Shown: positions 25,438 to 35,378, numbered from the stretch's first letter. The stretch: DNA of 64,000 nucleotides from Paenibacillaceae bacterium (GCA_004134985.1 REGQ01000009.1:124001-188000), one strand, 5' to 3'. A program made the numbers and translations. The notes: generated by a model not told the origin, from the sequence alone.

Positions 25438-26414
25438 GTGAAAGTAAATGAGCATTTTTTGCTGTGGAACCAGGCACTAATTGAATTGATCGATGTGCGC
25501 TGCAAAGTTATGGAACGTTCAGAGGAATTTAGGTCCTATCGGTTGCCAGGCAGCGCTTTTCTGTATTCTTCACGCGGCCGGGCGCAAATTCGCATGGATG
25601 GAACAATCCATATTGCCAGCGGTTTTCATGTGCTGCATGGCGGGAACTGCTGCGCATATGGGAGGCGGATAACCCGTTTCAGGCACTCAAGCCAATCGCG
25701 TCTACGGCGCGGACGATGGAAAGTCCATATTTCGAGGGATTGCTGGAGGGAATTGAAGAGATCGGCAAATCGGCCGTAGATATATCCTTTGAGAAAATAA
25801 TGGATATGGAGCCTGATTTGATTATTGTTATGACATCCGATGAAGATGAATACAACAATTATAGAAAAATTGCGTCTACGGTGGCCATTCCATACGGGTC
25901 GCTAGGAAATCCCCAGAATGAAGTGAGCTACTTCGGAGAACTGCTTGGCCGCGAGCAGGAGGCAAAGGTGTGGATTGCTGATTATGAAGCGCGTATAGCC
26001 GTCGCCAAAGCGAAAGTTGAGCAGGCAATTCCCGCAGATGCAACGTTTGCGGTCATGTCGGAAGACGGCAAAAACGTGTCGGTATTCGGCAATGACTTTG
26101 GGCGGGGAGGCCATTCAATTTATCAAATATTTGAACGCAAAATACCGGAGAAGTACGGGGCAAAGGTTATTGAGGAACGCTACCGGGTCTTGTCAAGAGA
26201 GGTGCTGCCAGAATATGCAGGGGACTACATCGTCTTGACTACTGATAAATCGTTGGAGGAGTACGAAGCCGATGTCATCTGGGGAACGCTTGATGCAGTC
26301 AAAAACGGCCGGATGTACGTCTGGCCCAACAAAAAATCCTATTTTATCGACCCGCTTTCCTTGCTGTCGCAGACGGAAGAATTGGCGGAATGGCTGGCCG
26401 GGCTGAAATCGTAA
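25438..26414 (+). pseudogene. Broken Btr-like AraC/siderophore-binding fusion gene
   Basis: The first frame (from GTG 25438) encodes an AraC-type sensor region, LPGSAFLYSSRGRAQIRMDG then GFHVLHGG, typical of the Btr/YbbB family. Near 25645 the frame must change to continue as LLRIWEADNPFQALKPIAST and into a FecB/FeuA-like binding domain (ESPYFEGLLEGIEEIGK ... DLIIVMTSDE ... DVIWGTLDAVKNGRMYVWP). The AraC helix-turn-helix pair and the start of the binding domain are missing, so there is an internal deletion as well as a frameshift. Btr activates siderophore uptake genes after binding bacillibactin. The promoter and Fur box are intact. The 232-residue C-terminal part (ATG 25716) could still be made but lacks a signal peptide and a good ribosome-binding site. 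Confidence 0.8.
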
Positions 26415-26492
26415 CTCGCCTGGGGCAGTGAAACCGGGCCGGTCCATTCTCACTAAGTAAAGGTCGTTTGGAAACAGGCCATGGTTTGTCTG

Positions 26493-26541
26493 AAAAGGAG
26501 CTGCGCCAAGTTACGTTACGTGACGGGGTGCAGCTCCTTTT
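26493..26541. terminator. Terminator between the Btr-like pseudogene and the response regulator gene
   Basis: AAAAGGAGCTGC pairs with GCAGCTCCTTTT across a ~25-base loop; T-run on the plus strand. Confidence 0.7.
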
Positions 26542-26549
26542 TCAACTGA

Positions 26550-27269
26550 TCACGTCCCGCTATCTTCAAAGGGCTTGTCGTTGAATTTGTAGCCAACGCC
26601 TCGTATCGTATGAATGTAGTGCGGCTTGGCAGGGTTTCTCTCCAGTTTTTTACGCAGATTGTAGATATGGACCATTACGGTATGCGTGTCCCCCAAGTGT
26701 ACATCATCCCATAGCAGGGTGAACAATTGCTCATTTTTGTATACCCGATTCGGGTTTTTGGCGAGGTGGAACAGCAGTTTGAATTCTTTGGCGGAGAGGG
26801 CTACCGGTTTGTTGTCAACAAGCACCCGGTGTGTTGCAGGGTCAATGAGCAATTTGTCATATCTGAGCGTTTGCTCGGCCTGGTTTTCATTTTTTTGCAG
26901 TAGATAATTTCTTCTTATATGCGCTTTCACTCTGGCAATCAGCTCGATTGGGCTGAACGGCTTGGTGATGAAATCATCCCCTCCGATTCCGAGCCCTACG
27001 ACTTTATCAATCGCTTCATCTTTGCAGCTTACGAACAAAATAGGCACATTGCTTATTTTGCGTATTTCACTGCAAACCTGAAAACCGTCAAGCCCGGGAA
27101 GCAGCACATCGAGCAAGACCAGATCGGGTGAATGTTCGCTCGTTAGGGCTAATGCATCATGACCATGGAACGAAGAAATGACATGATAGCCTTCACGCTT
27201 CAAAGACATGGTGAGCAGTTCGTTGATTTCATTATCATCATCCACAACAAGAATCGTTTTTTTATTCAT
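26550..27269 (-). CDS. OmpR/PhoB family response regulator
   Basis: The 239-residue protein has a receiver domain (1-120; acidic pocket DDD near 10-12, phospho-acceptor Asp in LVLLDVLLPGLDG, Lys in FITKPFSP) and a winged-helix output domain (130-235; LLFHLAKNPNRVYKNEQL, then HIYNLRKKLERN). OmpR-type regulators bind direct repeats about 10-11 bp apart. No sensor kinase is adjacent. The gene is divergent from the NHLP cluster, and a hybrid kinase lies at its far end; their pairing is inferred. AAGGAGCAGCTC precedes the ATG. Confidence 0.92.
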   Translation of the reverse strand: MNKKTILVVDDDNEINELLTMSLKREGYHVISSFHGHDALALTSEHSPDLVLLDVLLPGLDGFQVCSEIRKISNVPILFVSCKDEAIDKVVGLGIGGDDFITKPFSPIELIARVKAHIRRNYLLQKNENQAEQTLRYDKLLIDPATHRVLVDNKPVALSAKEFKLLFHLAKNPNRVYKNEQLFTLLWDDVHLGDTHTVMVHIYNLRKKLERNPAKPHYIHTIRGVGYKFNDKPFEDSGT

Positions 27270-27504
27270 GCTTGAGCTGCTCCTTTGGAACTATGCCGAA
27301 TTATGGGGAGATTGCGCTTCTATATGTAAAAGTATCGCATGATCCGGGACGAAAGTCGATTGGATTTGAAAATTTTAAGTAGAATTGAAGTTATTTTAAT
27401 GTTCGCTTGATGGTTAATGGTTTTGGGCTAATCTATAATAATTACATTATACCTATTAATTGTATCTAATTAGTAGTTGAAAGTGCATTTAAGGAGGGGA
27501 ATTA

Positions 27505-28671
27505 GTGAAGCGATTTGTCGAATTTTGCCGAATAGGACGCTGGGCCATCATTTCAATGATTTTTGCAGTTGCCCTGACCGGCTGCTCATCTGCATTGGGA
27601 CCGGATCAGTTGCGTGAGAAGGCGCTGCAGAGCCGGTCGAATGAAGTCGTTATCGGGGTCGTGTGGCCTTTCGGCGACCATAATGATCTTTTTCGTGAAG
27701 GACTTCATTTGGCGCTTGAGCAAGTGAACCAAAAAGGGATTTTGGGCGGTAAAATGATTCGCTTGATCGAGGAGGACGATGGTGGCTCGGTCACGAAAGG
27801 AATGGCAATTGCCCAGAAATTTGCCGAGAATAATACGATTACCGGTGTCATTGGGCACAGGAGCTCAGCAGTTACGATACCTGCGTCCCGCATTTATGAC
27901 CGGGCGGGAGTTGTGCTTTTGTCGCCTGCCTCTACTTCCCCCAAATTAACCGATACGCGCAGTCCTTACATTTTCCGCAACATCCCTAATGACAACCAGT
28001 TGGGTCAAGCGCTCGCATTGTATGCAGCTGGCACAGACAATCGGAACATTGCCATTTACTACACGAATGAGGAATATGGCAGGGGGCTGGCCAATGCGTT
28101 CGAAGATCAGGCCGGTAAATCCGGGTTGAAAGTTATTGATCGCTTGTCAGGCTACAAAGATACGGCCGATGTTCGCAGAATAGCGGAGAAATGGGAATTG
28201 CTTGATTGCGATTTGATTCTGGTTGCTGCCCCGGCGACTGAAGGGGTTGCCTTCATCCGCGAGCTTCGCGCTGTCGGCATGGATACGCCGATTATTGGCG
28301 GTGACGCTCTTGATTCGGAGGAATTGACTGCAGCGGGGGAGATGGTTCAGGGCACGGTAATCGCTTCCGTCTACAATCCCCATGACTCGGGAGAAATCAA
28401 TCAACAGTTCAGGGAACAGTTCACTGCTCAATATGGAACCGAGCCTGGCAAGTGGGCGGCACAGGCTTATGACTCGCTGCTGCTTCTGGCCCATGCGATT
28501 GAGGAGGCAGGTTCCCGCAGCTCAAGAGAAACGGCGAGCCGTTTGGCGGCTATGAGCGGATGGGAAGGGGCGACAGGACAGCGCTCTTTCGCTGGCAATG
28601 GTGATGTTCTGGAAATGGACATTATTATTAAAAAACTGCGCAATGGCGAATTTGATTATAGCGCCAACTAG
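27505..28671 (+). CDS. LivJ-like (type 1) periplasmic-binding lipoprotein, orphan
   Basis: The 388-residue protein has a lipoprotein signal ending FAVALTGCSS (C27 lipidated). A two-lobed Peripla_BP_6 fold follows: IGVVWPFGDHNDLFREGL, ITGVIGHRSSAVTIPASRIY, YTNEEYGRGLANAFEDQ, IIGGDALDS. This family binds amino acids or small amides. No LivHMGF permease or ATPase is nearby, so it is unlikely to work in transport here. It is the first gene of the NHLP cluster, preceded by a TATAAT at 27434-27439, and may sense a ligand or protect the cell surface. GTG start with AAGGAGGGG. Confidence 0.85.
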   Translation: MKRFVEFCRIGRWAIISMIFAVALTGCSSALGPDQLREKALQSRSNEVVIGVVWPFGDHNDLFREGLHLALEQVNQKGILGGKMIRLIEEDDGGSVTKGMAIAQKFAENNTITGVIGHRSSAVTIPASRIYDRAGVVLLSPASTSPKLTDTRSPYIFRNIPNDNQLGQALALYAAGTDNRNIAIYYTNEEYGRGLANAFEDQAGKSGLKVIDRLSGYKDTADVRRIAEKWELLDCDLILVAAPATEGVAFIRELRAVGMDTPIIGGDALDSEELTAAGEMVQGTVIASVYNPHDSGEINQQFREQFTAQYGTEPGKWAAQAYDSLLLLAHAIEEAGSRSSRETASRLAAMSGWEGATGQRSFAGNGDVLEMDIIIKKLRNGEFDYSAN

Positions 28672-28689
28672 GAAGAAGGGGTGCACAGG

Positions 28690-29646
28690 ATGAATGATCG
28701 GGTATTTCGAAAAGTGGCGATGGAGCGTCTATCCTCGCCAGAGCAATTGGATAATCTGGTCCGTGTCACTTCACCGCGCGGGTGGTTGGCGTTGTGCGGG
28801 ATTGCTCTGCTGCTTGTTGGCGGCTTATATTGGGGCATATTCGGATCGATGACAACCAAGGTGAACGGACAAGGGGTGCTAATCCGGCCAGGAGGATTAA
28901 AGACGATCCACGCCTCTGCTTCAGGCGCCATCTCTGATGTGCGAATCGTCGAGCATGATACCGTTAACAAAGGCGATGTCATTGCCTGGATCGAACAACC
29001 GGAATTGCTGGCTCAAATCAGGCAAGCGCAACTCGCGATCACTGCGGCTATCGCGGACAATACTGCGGAAGGCGAGCATAGTGAGGCATACAAGGCAGCT
29101 GCAGCGCAGCTTCGCCAATTGCAAACTGAATATGAATATGCTTCGAAAATCATCAGCCCTGAGGCGGGGAAAGTGGTAGAAGTCAGCGTCAATAAAGGCC
29201 AGTATGTCAGCAGCGGGTCGGACATCGCCCGGATTGAAACATACGGGACAGCAACCGACGAATTAATTGCTGTCATGTATGTGCCTGTGCATCAAGGGAA
29301 ACTGCTGCTTCCCGGGATGGATGTCCGCATTTCGCCAAATGCAATCAATCGTGAAGAATTCGGCTCATTAATCGGACAGGTGGTGTCAGTATCGGAATTT
29401 CCTGTAACCATGCAGGGGATGATGACGACGCTTGGCAATGAAGGGCTGGTACAGCAGATGTCATCGCAGGGCGTTTCGTTGGAAATTCGTATAAACCTTG
29501 TGCCGGATAGTGAGTTGAAAAGCGGCTACAGCTGGACAACCGCAGCTGGCCCTCCCGTCAGGCTAAATAGCGGCATGATTGTCAATGGCGCCATCACTGT
29601 CAGTTCTGAACGTCCTATTGCGGCTGTTGTTCCACAGTTCAAATGA
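28690..29646 (+). CDS. NHLM/NHLP system secretion protein (HlyD-like adaptor)
   Basis: The 318-residue protein has a short cytoplasmic head, one membrane helix (about 30-50, WLALCGIALLLVGGLYWGIF), a biotinyl-lipoyl-like hairpin (GQGVLIRPGGLKTIHA ... SPEAGKVVEVSVNKGQYV) split by a short helical arm, and a beta-barrel-like C-terminus (HQGKLLLPGMDVRISPN). This matches the membrane-fusion-like subunit that accompanies NHLP peptide exporters. ATG 28690 follows AAGGGG. Genes upstream and downstream are 18-19 bp away, so they are one operon. Confidence 0.87.
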   Translation: MNDRVFRKVAMERLSSPEQLDNLVRVTSPRGWLALCGIALLLVGGLYWGIFGSMTTKVNGQGVLIRPGGLKTIHASASGAISDVRIVEHDTVNKGDVIAWIEQPELLAQIRQAQLAITAAIADNTAEGEHSEAYKAAAAQLRQLQTEYEYASKIISPEAGKVVEVSVNKGQYVSSGSDIARIETYGTATDELIAVMYVPVHQGKLLLPGMDVRISPNAINREEFGSLIGQVVSVSEFPVTMQGMMTTLGNEGLVQQMSSQGVSLEIRINLVPDSELKSGYSWTTAAGPPVRLNSGMIVNGAITVSSERPIAAVVPQFK

Positions 29647-29664
29647 TAGAGAGGTGAGAAACAA

Positions 29665-31875
29665 GTGGCTTTGAAAAGAGCGAAGGCGCCTACAGTGCTG
29701 CAAATGGAAGCTGTTGAATGCGGAGCCGCATCTCTTGCAATCGTCTTGGCTTATTACAAGAGTTATATCCCGTTGGAGGAGCTGCGCATTGCCTGCGGTG
29801 TGTCACGGGATGGCAGCAAGGCCAGCAATGTGCTGAAAGCTGCACGCAAGTATGGCATGGAAGCGAAAGGGTTTCGCAAAAACCCGGAAGATTTGAGAAC
29901 AATGCAGTGGCCGTTGATTATTCATTGGAATTTCAACCATTTTGTCGTCCTGGAAGGCATCATTAAGGATCGCGTATATTTGAATGATCCGGCAACAGGC
30001 CCAAGACAGGTAACTTATGATGAATTTGATCAATCATTCACAGGGGTCGTTATTACGATTAAGCCGACCCCCGATTACACGCCTCAGGGGAAGAAGCCAA
30101 GCATTGCAACCTCACTGGCAAGCCGGATAAAAGGTTCGGAAACCGCGCTTGTGTTTGCAGTGATCGCGGGCTTGTTTTTGGTTGTGCCTGGCCTCGTTGT
30201 CCCTGTATTCAGCAAAATTTTCATCGATCACATTCTGCTTGGCAAATCGCAGGATTGGCTAATGCCCCTGCTTGGCGGGATGGCGGTCGCTGCGTTGCTG
30301 CGGGCGGGACTAACATGGCTGCAGCGCTACTATTTGCTCAGGCTGGAGATGAAGCTGGCGCTAAGCTCGTCAAGCCGGTTTTTCTGGCATGTGCTGCGCT
30401 TGCCGATTGAATTTTTCTCGCAGCGATTCAGCGGGGATATCGCTTCAAGAGTAGCGATTAACGACCGGGTTGCCGGGCTGCTATCCGGTCAATTGGCTGT
30501 GGCTGTGCTGAACTGCATTATGATTGTGTTCTTTCTATTCCTTATGCTGCAATACAGTTTTACCTTAACTTGCATTGTCGCAGGGGCTTCTTTGCTCAAT
30601 TTGCTGTTTATGCGGCTCATTACCCGCAGGCGCAACGATCAGAACCAGCGTTTGCTTCAGGAGTCAGGGAAGCTGCAGGGGGTATCGATGAATGGTCTGC
30701 AAGTGATCGAAACATTGAAATCGAATAGTTCGGAGTCTGACTTCTTTATCAAATGGTCCGGTCATCAGGCGAAATTAATGAATTCTACCCAGCAATTCAG
30801 CGTATCCAACCAGGTGCTGGCAGCGGTACCTGCGCTGCTGACAAGTCTCGGCACGGTGGCTATTCTGGTTATCGGGGGATTTCAGGTGATGGACGGAATG
30901 CTCACAATCGGGACGCTGGTAGCCTTCCAAAGCCTTGCGGCCAGCTTCAGCAATCCGGTGAACGAGATGGTCATGTTGGCAGGAGCCGTTCAGGAAGCCG
31001 GGGGAAATATGAAACGGCTTGACGATGTGCTGCAATACCCGATAGAGCGCCACTTTGTTGAGCATCCTGACAAGCGTGCGCAGCAGGCGGCGGGGGATGA
31101 GCAGTCTCGTGAGGATACGGAGCCTGGCGGCGCTGTCCAGACAGAGAAAGCCAAATTGTCCGGCCGAATTGAAATCCGCGATCTGACCTACGGATACAGC
31201 AGGCTGGAAGCACCGCTGATCGATCGGTTTTCCCTGTCGATCAAGCCCGGCATGCGCGTAGCGCTTGTAGGCGGATCAGGCAGCGGGAAGTCCACTATTG
31301 CCAAGTTGATAGCTGGCATCTATGAGCCTTGGTCAGGTGAAATTTTGTTTGATGGCAGTCGTCGCGAACAAATTCCCCGCAATCAGATCGGGAATTCACT
31401 TGCTGTCGTCGATCAGGATATCGTGCTGCTGGAAGGGACGATTAAGGACAATATTACGTTCTGGGATTCGACTATACCGGAAATTGATATGATACGTGCA
31501 GCCAAAGATGCGGCTATTCACGACAACATCGCTGAGCGCAGCGGCGGTTATGAGCATGTCATTGCAGAGAACGGCGGCAATTTTAGCGGCGGGCAGCGCC
31601 AGCGCCTGGAGATTGCCAGGGCGCTTGCCGGCAACCCGTCGATTATTGTCCTGGATGAGGCGACGAGCGCCCTTGACTCGGCAACAGAGAAATGGATTGA
31701 TGAAAGCCTCAGACGCAGAGGGCTGACATGCGTGATTGTTGCGCACCGGCTTAGCACGATTCGAGATGCGGATGAGATTATTGTGCTGTCCAGGGGTAAA
31801 ATCATCGAACGCGGGACACATGCTGTATTGCTGGAGAAAGACGGACACTATACCCGTCTTATTCAGGATCAATAA
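29665..31875 (+). CDS. NHLP-type peptidase/permease/ATPase exporter (PCAT)
   Basis: The 736-residue protein has three parts. The N-terminal C39 protease has C19 in MEAVECGAASLAIVLAYY, H92 in WNFNHFVVLEG and D108 in LNDPATG. Six membrane helices lie over about 155-430. The ATPase has GGSGSGKST (Walker A), FSGGQRQRLEIARAL (signature) and IIVLDEATSALD (Walker B). C39 exporters cut the leader after a double glycine and export the product. Both candidate precursors in this cluster (34934 and 42389) carry such a site. Translation is probably coupled to the preceding gene. Confidence 0.93.
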   Translation: MALKRAKAPTVLQMEAVECGAASLAIVLAYYKSYIPLEELRIACGVSRDGSKASNVLKAARKYGMEAKGFRKNPEDLRTMQWPLIIHWNFNHFVVLEGIIKDRVYLNDPATGPRQVTYDEFDQSFTGVVITIKPTPDYTPQGKKPSIATSLASRIKGSETALVFAVIAGLFLVVPGLVVPVFSKIFIDHILLGKSQDWLMPLLGGMAVAALLRAGLTWLQRYYLLRLEMKLALSSSSRFFWHVLRLPIEFFSQRFSGDIASRVAINDRVAGLLSGQLAVAVLNCIMIVFFLFLMLQYSFTLTCIVAGASLLNLLFMRLITRRRNDQNQRLLQESGKLQGVSMNGLQVIETLKSNSSESDFFIKWSGHQAKLMNSTQQFSVSNQVLAAVPALLTSLGTVAILVIGGFQVMDGMLTIGTLVAFQSLAASFSNPVNEMVMLAGAVQEAGGNMKRLDDVLQYPIERHFVEHPDKRAQQAAGDEQSREDTEPGGAVQTEKAKLSGRIEIRDLTYGYSRLEAPLIDRFSLSIKPGMRVALVGGSGSGKSTIAKLIAGIYEPWSGEILFDGSRREQIPRNQIGNSLAVVDQDIVLLEGTIKDNITFWDSTIPEIDMIRAAKDAAIHDNIAERSGGYEHVIAENGGNFSGGQRQRLEIARALAGNPSIIVLDEATSALDSATEKWIDESLRRRGLTCVIVAHRLSTIRDADEIIVLSRGKIIERGTHAVLLEKDGHYTRLIQDQ

Positions 31876-31899
31876 GATGAAGCGGAGGAGGAGGACATC

Positions 31900-34821
31900 G
31901 TGGCAGAGCAACGTGTAGATGAGCTGCGCAAGTTGTTCGAAGGCTATGGTAGCAGGCACCAGATTGAAGGGAATACGCCTGTTCTTGTTGCCGATGACGA
32001 CTGCTTGTGGTTTATCGAGTCCGGGTCAATTGACGTATTCGCCGTGTCTTTGCAGCATGGGGACGATGCCGCCAGCGACAAGCGCCGCTACTTGTTCAGC
32101 ATGCGCGAAGGAGCAATTCTGTTCGGGATTGAGGACGATTTCAGCGTTGAACGCAGCGGATTGTTGCTGGCGGCCGCACCGGGAACAAATGTCTATCGTA
32201 TTGAACGCGATATTATTGTGCAATTAAGAGCGAATCGCCGACTGAATGATGAGCAATTCGCACTGTTGATCGATCAATGGATCAATTGCTGGGCAGGCGC
32301 TTTGAGCACATTCAACGCACCTTCTTCGTTTCAGGTTTTGGAGGAAACGGAGCTTCAGGAACTAGCGCCGGGCACGACCTGGCGAACGATGCACACGATG
32401 TGGATCAGACGGCATTCCGGCAAGCTCTCCTGGATGGAGGAACACGCCTTTCCAGCAGACGGGGACAGCTATCTTCCAATTACATCATCCAGTTGGCTGG
32501 AGGCGAGCGAGACGTGCGAGATCGAAGTAAAGAGTACGGTAGCCTGGCTAAAAGCCGATCCTGACTTGCAGAGCTTATACGCTTTTCATCGAATTATCGC
32601 AGCAAGACTAGCGGCATTGCGAACAAAAGAACGGCTGCTTGAGCATGAACGGCTGCTCAGAAGAGCGGAGCATGACCATACTTTGATGGATCATGCGCTC
32701 AAGCATCTGCTTGCCGTAACGGGGGGAGAGGCCCAGCGCACAGCAGCCTACTACGATTGTGCTGATCCGTTGTTTCTCGCCTGCCGTATCGTGGGAGAAC
32801 ACGCGGGGATTGCAGTCAAGCCAGTGACCAGGCAACGCAAGCAGAAGCACAGGCATAATCCGCTGCAAGACATCGCCAAAGCATCGGGAGTCAGGTCGCG
32901 AAATGTTATTTTGAAAGGCGAATGGTGGAAAGAAGACAACGGCCCGCTGGTCGCATTTATGGAACACTCCTCCGAACCGATCGCTGTACTCCCTGCCAGC
33001 GCCACATCGTATACGTGGATCAACCCGGCGAGCGGAGAACAGGGAGCCGTTGATTCAGGCATGGCCTTGACGATCCAGCCGATGGCTTGCATGTTCTATC
33101 GGGCATTTCCGCAGCATGCGCTTGGAGTAATGGACATTTTGCGCTTTGGCTCACACCGGTCAATTCGGCGCGACCTCGTCATGATGCTGCTCATGGGAGC
33201 GGTTGCCGGGCTGTTTGGAATGTTTATTCCAATTGCAACAGGCCTATTGTTTGATTCTATTATCCCGGAATCCTATCGGGGGCCGCTGGTGCAGATGGCT
33301 TTGATTTTGACCGCCGTTACCTTGGCCGTTGCGTTGATGCAACTAACGGGTGCTATGGCCTCGTTGCGAATGGAAGGCAGAATGGACAACTCGATCCAGG
33401 CGGCGATTTGGGACAGGTTGCTCAATTTGCCAGTCTCTTTCTTTCGCGGCTATACGGCCGGGGATTTGGCCATTCGGGCCAACAGCATTAACACGATCCG
33501 GCAGTTATTGTCCGGAGCGGTGCTGAGCTCATTATTTGCCGGCGTTTTCTCCAGCTTTAATTACGCACTGTTGTTTCACTATGATGTTAGGCTGGCATTG
33601 ATTGCCGGGGGACTCGTCCTCATTGCGATGGCATTCACGGTAACGATCGGCTTGCTGCAAATCCGCTATCAGCGCCAACTGCTGGACATTCAAGGAAAAA
33701 TATCGGGCACAGTGCTTCAATTGCTCAATGGCATAAGCAAATTTCGGATGGCTGCTGCGGAGAATCGAGCTTTCTTCCTGTGGGCCAAATCTTTCGCGGA
33801 GCAGAAGAAGCTTTCGTTCCGGGCAAGGACACTGGATAATTATTCGGCGGTATTCCAGTCCTTTTTCCCGCTTCTGGTGTCCATGGTGCTGTTCTACATG
33901 GTTGCCTCTAAAGAATCCAGCTTGTCTGCGGGTCAGTTTATTGCATTTTTTGCGGCTTTTTCCGCCTTTCTTGCCGCCATGCTGTCCATGGCTTCTGCGA
34001 TGCTGTCGCTTGTCCATGTTGTTCCCTTGTATGAAAGGGCGAAGCCCATCTTGCGTGCATTGCCAGAAATTCATGATCTGTTGGAAGATCCAGGCGAGAT
34101 CAGCGGCAGCATTGAGGTGCGGCACCTTCGATTTCAATATGGCGCTGATCAGCCGTTGGTGTTGAAGGATTTGTCCCTGACGATACAAGCGGGCCAATTC
34201 ATTGCTTTCGTCGGGGCTTCGGGCTGCGGCAAGTCAACGCTGATGCGTCTGATGCTTGGTTTCGAACAGCCGGTTAGCGGCTCCATCTTCTTTGACGGGC
34301 AGGACATGCGAACGCTTGACGCCAGCTTGCTGCGTAGTCAGTTCGGTGTTGTGCTGCAAAACAGCAAGCTCATGTCTGGCGACATCTATACGAATATTAT
34401 TGGCTCTTCAAACCTTACGCTTGATGAAGCGTGGGAGGCGGCAACAATGGCCGGAATGGATGAAGACATCCGCAGTATGCCGATGGGGATGCATACCGTC
34501 ATTTCCGAGGGAGGGAGCACACTGTCAGGCGGACAACGGCAGCGGCTGATGATTGCACGCGCCATCGCAAGACGTCCCCGAATTTTATTCTTTGATGAGG
34601 CGACGAGCGCATTGGACAACCGGACACAAAGTATTGTCAGTGAAAGTCTGGAACGACTGCAGGCAACAAGAATTGTAATCGCCCACCGCCTGAGTACGAT
34701 CACAAAGGCAGACCGGATTTATGTGTTGGACAAAGGGGCAATCGTACAAGCGGGCACTTATGAAGAGTTGATGTCCTGCGAGGGGATTTTTTCCGATTTG
34801 GCCAGGCGTCAGGTTGTATGA
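31900..34821 (+). CDS. NHLP-type export ABC permease/ATPase, second subunit
   Basis: The 973-residue protein has a ~400-residue N-terminal region without protease motifs; its beginning (WFIESGSIDVFAVSLQ) is cyclic-nucleotide-binding-like in pattern. Membrane helices follow over about 430-720, then an ATPase with GASGCGKST, LSGGQRQRLMIARAI and ILFFDEATSALD. This layout is typical of the partner subunit in NHLP clusters, where it is thought to form a heterodimer with the C39 subunit. GTG 31900 lies behind GGAGGAGGAC, 24 bases after the previous stop. Confidence 0.9.
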   Translation: MAEQRVDELRKLFEGYGSRHQIEGNTPVLVADDDCLWFIESGSIDVFAVSLQHGDDAASDKRRYLFSMREGAILFGIEDDFSVERSGLLLAAAPGTNVYRIERDIIVQLRANRRLNDEQFALLIDQWINCWAGALSTFNAPSSFQVLEETELQELAPGTTWRTMHTMWIRRHSGKLSWMEEHAFPADGDSYLPITSSSWLEASETCEIEVKSTVAWLKADPDLQSLYAFHRIIAARLAALRTKERLLEHERLLRRAEHDHTLMDHALKHLLAVTGGEAQRTAAYYDCADPLFLACRIVGEHAGIAVKPVTRQRKQKHRHNPLQDIAKASGVRSRNVILKGEWWKEDNGPLVAFMEHSSEPIAVLPASATSYTWINPASGEQGAVDSGMALTIQPMACMFYRAFPQHALGVMDILRFGSHRSIRRDLVMMLLMGAVAGLFGMFIPIATGLLFDSIIPESYRGPLVQMALILTAVTLAVALMQLTGAMASLRMEGRMDNSIQAAIWDRLLNLPVSFFRGYTAGDLAIRANSINTIRQLLSGAVLSSLFAGVFSSFNYALLFHYDVRLALIAGGLVLIAMAFTVTIGLLQIRYQRQLLDIQGKISGTVLQLLNGISKFRMAAAENRAFFLWAKSFAEQKKLSFRARTLDNYSAVFQSFFPLLVSMVLFYMVASKESSLSAGQFIAFFAAFSAFLAAMLSMASAMLSLVHVVPLYERAKPILRALPEIHDLLEDPGEISGSIEVRHLRFQYGADQPLVLKDLSLTIQAGQFIAFVGASGCGKSTLMRLMLGFEQPVSGSIFFDGQDMRTLDASLLRSQFGVVLQNSKLMSGDIYTNIIGSSNLTLDEAWEAATMAGMDEDIRSMPMGMHTVISEGGSTLSGGQRQRLMIARAIARRPRILFFDEATSALDNRTQSIVSESLERLQATRIVIAHRLSTITKADRIYVLDKGAIVQAGTYEELMSCEGIFSDLARRQVV

Positions 34822-34833
34822 AGTCCCGATCAA

Positions 34834-34861
34834 ATTTGAACTAAATTTGAGATGCATTTGA
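34834..34861 (+). promoter_or_regulatory. Three ATTTGA direct repeats at 11-bp spacing
   Basis: ATTTGA occurs at 34834, 34845 and 34856, each on the same face of the helix, just upstream of the precursor peptide gene. TTGAGA at 34858 and TATGCT at 34884 could form a weak promoter (20-base spacing). The pattern suits OmpR/PhoB-type regulators such as the one at 26550. Confidence 0.55.
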
Positions 34862-34933
34862 GAGCTGATTTAATCAAGGATGTTATGCTAGTCATTGTAA
34901 AGCACATTAACTATTTCTAGGAGGAATTAAACA

Positions 34934-35302
34934 ATGAGTTGGACAGAAGAACAGGTTAAAGAAACGGTAAGTGCAGTAGTAAGCAAAGCGGGCAGCGATG
35001 CAGAATTTCGCGCTTTGGCTGTATCCGATATTTATGCGGCAATCAAATCGGCAACAGGACATGAAGTTCCGCAAGATTTCAAAATCCAGGTTGTCGACGG
35101 CGCTGGCTATCATGTCAACGTAGTATTGCCGGAACTGCGCGGAGCTGAGGATGAATTGACCGAAACCGAATTGGAAGCTGTCGCTGGCGGAAGCAAAGCG
35201 GGCGCTGAGAAATTCTTCTATACGGTTGGCGATATTGCAGAGGATGCAGCCAGAACAGCGATCCGCGTCGGAGAAAGAGCAGCAGACAACCTGACAAGCT
35301 AA
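34934..35302 (+). CDS. NHLP-leader RiPP precursor peptide
   Basis: The 122-residue protein has a long leader related to nitrile hydratase alpha subunit (FRALAVSDIYAAIKSATG, VPQDFKIQVVD, YHVNVVLPEL) and ends in DELTETELEAVAGG, a double-glycine cut site at residues 85-86. The core, residues 87-122, is SKAGAEKFFYTVGDI followed by AEDAARTAIRVGERAADNLTS (given in two parts). It has no Cys, two Lys (88, 93) and an amphipathic helical pattern. Absence of Cys and of LanM or radical-SAM genes argues against lanthipeptides; acylation of Lys or the N-terminus by the GNAT at 36697 is the likely maturation. CTAGGAGGAATT precedes the ATG, the best site in the cluster, suggesting high expression. Confidence 0.9.
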   Translation: MSWTEEQVKETVSAVVSKAGSDAEFRALAVSDIYAAIKSATGHEVPQDFKIQVVDGAGYHVNVVLPELRGAEDELTETELEAVAGGSKAGAEKFFYTVGDIAEDAARTAIRVGERAADNLTS

Positions 35303-35378
35303 TAGCGGCAGTCAAGGCTGTCTGAGGCAGTCATCGAAGTTGGCTGTTCATTTTCCAGCTATTCTATATTTCCCATCC

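Noticed and set aside
34934-35302. Lanthipeptide or sactipeptide identity for the NHLP product
   Set aside because: The core has no Cys, and no LanM, LanBC or radical-SAM gene is present.
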